DNA of 64,000 nucleotides, taken from NCBI RefSeq assembly GCF_000427965.1, contig NZ_ATZA01000011.1, positions 60,733 to 124,732 of the forward strand, given 5' to 3'. The notes under the pieces were generated by a model. That model saw only the letters and a list, made by a program, of their open reading frames with translations, had not been told where the DNA came from and searched no databases. Positions 63,973-64,000 of the stretch are shown here, in pieces. The stretch's first letter is position 1; the number at the start of each line of letters is the position of its first letter. Made by a program: the position numbers and the translations under genes. Source of the DNA: Olivibacter sitiensis DSM 17696 (GTDB taxonomy: Bacteria > Bacteroidota > Bacteroidia > Sphingobacteriales > Sphingobacteriaceae).

Positions 63973-64000
63973 GCGTCATTGCGAAGAAGAATGATGAAGC
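63973..64000. repeat. Truncated copy of the dispersed palindromic repeat
   Basis: Begins GCGTCATTGCGA and continues with GAAGAATGATGAAGC to the window edge. It matches the reverse complement of the right end of the element at 29910-29991 with small gaps. Confidence 0.7.

Noticed and set aside
1..64000. CRISPR arrays, tRNA or rRNA genes, transposases, integrases or phage genes
   Set aside because: No regularly spaced direct repeats beyond the pair at 9127-9165, no recognisable RNA genes and no mobile-element proteins were seen on either strand.

Overview
The window looks like chromosomal DNA of a Bacteroidota member, most likely of the Sphingobacteriaceae. The evidence is two SusC/SusD pairs, a SusR-like membrane regulator with beta-propeller, Y_Y_Y and LuxR domains, a Bacteroidota-type sdhCAB operon, Bacteroidota families such as DUF2480, DUF3108 and DUF3109, and many -7 elements of the form TAnnTTTG with few clear Shine-Dalgarno sequences. 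No tRNA, rRNA, CRISPR array, IS element or phage gene was recognised.

Region 1 (1-25514) is a rhamnoside-use region. On the minus strand a susC/susD pair is followed by a GH78 alpha-L-rhamnosidase and a divergent GH78-like six-hairpin hydrolase that runs off the left edge. Above it lies a second minus-strand run, in transcription order rhaT, rhaD (aldolase-dehydrogenase fusion), rhaI, rhaB and another GH78. Together they give import of oligosaccharide, release of L-rhamnose in the periplasm, proton symport, isomerisation, phosphorylation, aldol cleavage and oxidation of lactaldehyde. Divergent from rhaT is a plus-strand group of four: a cytosolic Gfo/Idh/MocA oxidoreductase, a Tat-exported one, a secreted HEAT-repeat protein with two DUF1080 domains, and a DUF1080 lipoprotein. 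This composition fits the oxidative 3-keto-glycoside route of glycoside cleavage. No transcription factor lies in this region.

Region 2 (25648-39279, all minus strand) is a second polysaccharide-utilisation locus: membrane LuxR-type regulator, susC, susD, a PF10091/GH144-type lipoprotein, a GH43-discoidin protein and a GH3 beta-glucosidase. GH144 plus GH3 points to beta-1,2-glucan or sophoro-oligosaccharides, by inference only. A dispersed palindromic repeat sits between the GH144 and GH43 genes, and a truncated copy of it ends the window.

Region 3 (39342-63841) is mostly housekeeping and envelope: trhO, a polytopic membrane protein, an outer-membrane barrel, lptC, a PpiD-like foldase, DUF2480/3108/3109 genes, an HtrA protease, sdhCAB, a blaI-blaR1-like pair in which the sensor carries a TonB C-terminus, an M28 peptidase, a LytS/LytTR two-component pair, a Ctp protease, a small porin-like barrel, two small uncharacterised proteins and a cyclophilin.

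The most interesting non-coding signals are: a four-fold CAGGA half-site array upstream of susC1; matching perfect 13-bp hairpins just after susD in both loci; two places where a promoter -7 element appears to be built into the preceding gene's terminator; a palindrome inside the blaI promoter; and a 12-bp hairpin over the start region of lptC. Promoter and operator calls rest on motif matching by eye. Product calls rest on recognised motifs and domain order; no database search was run.
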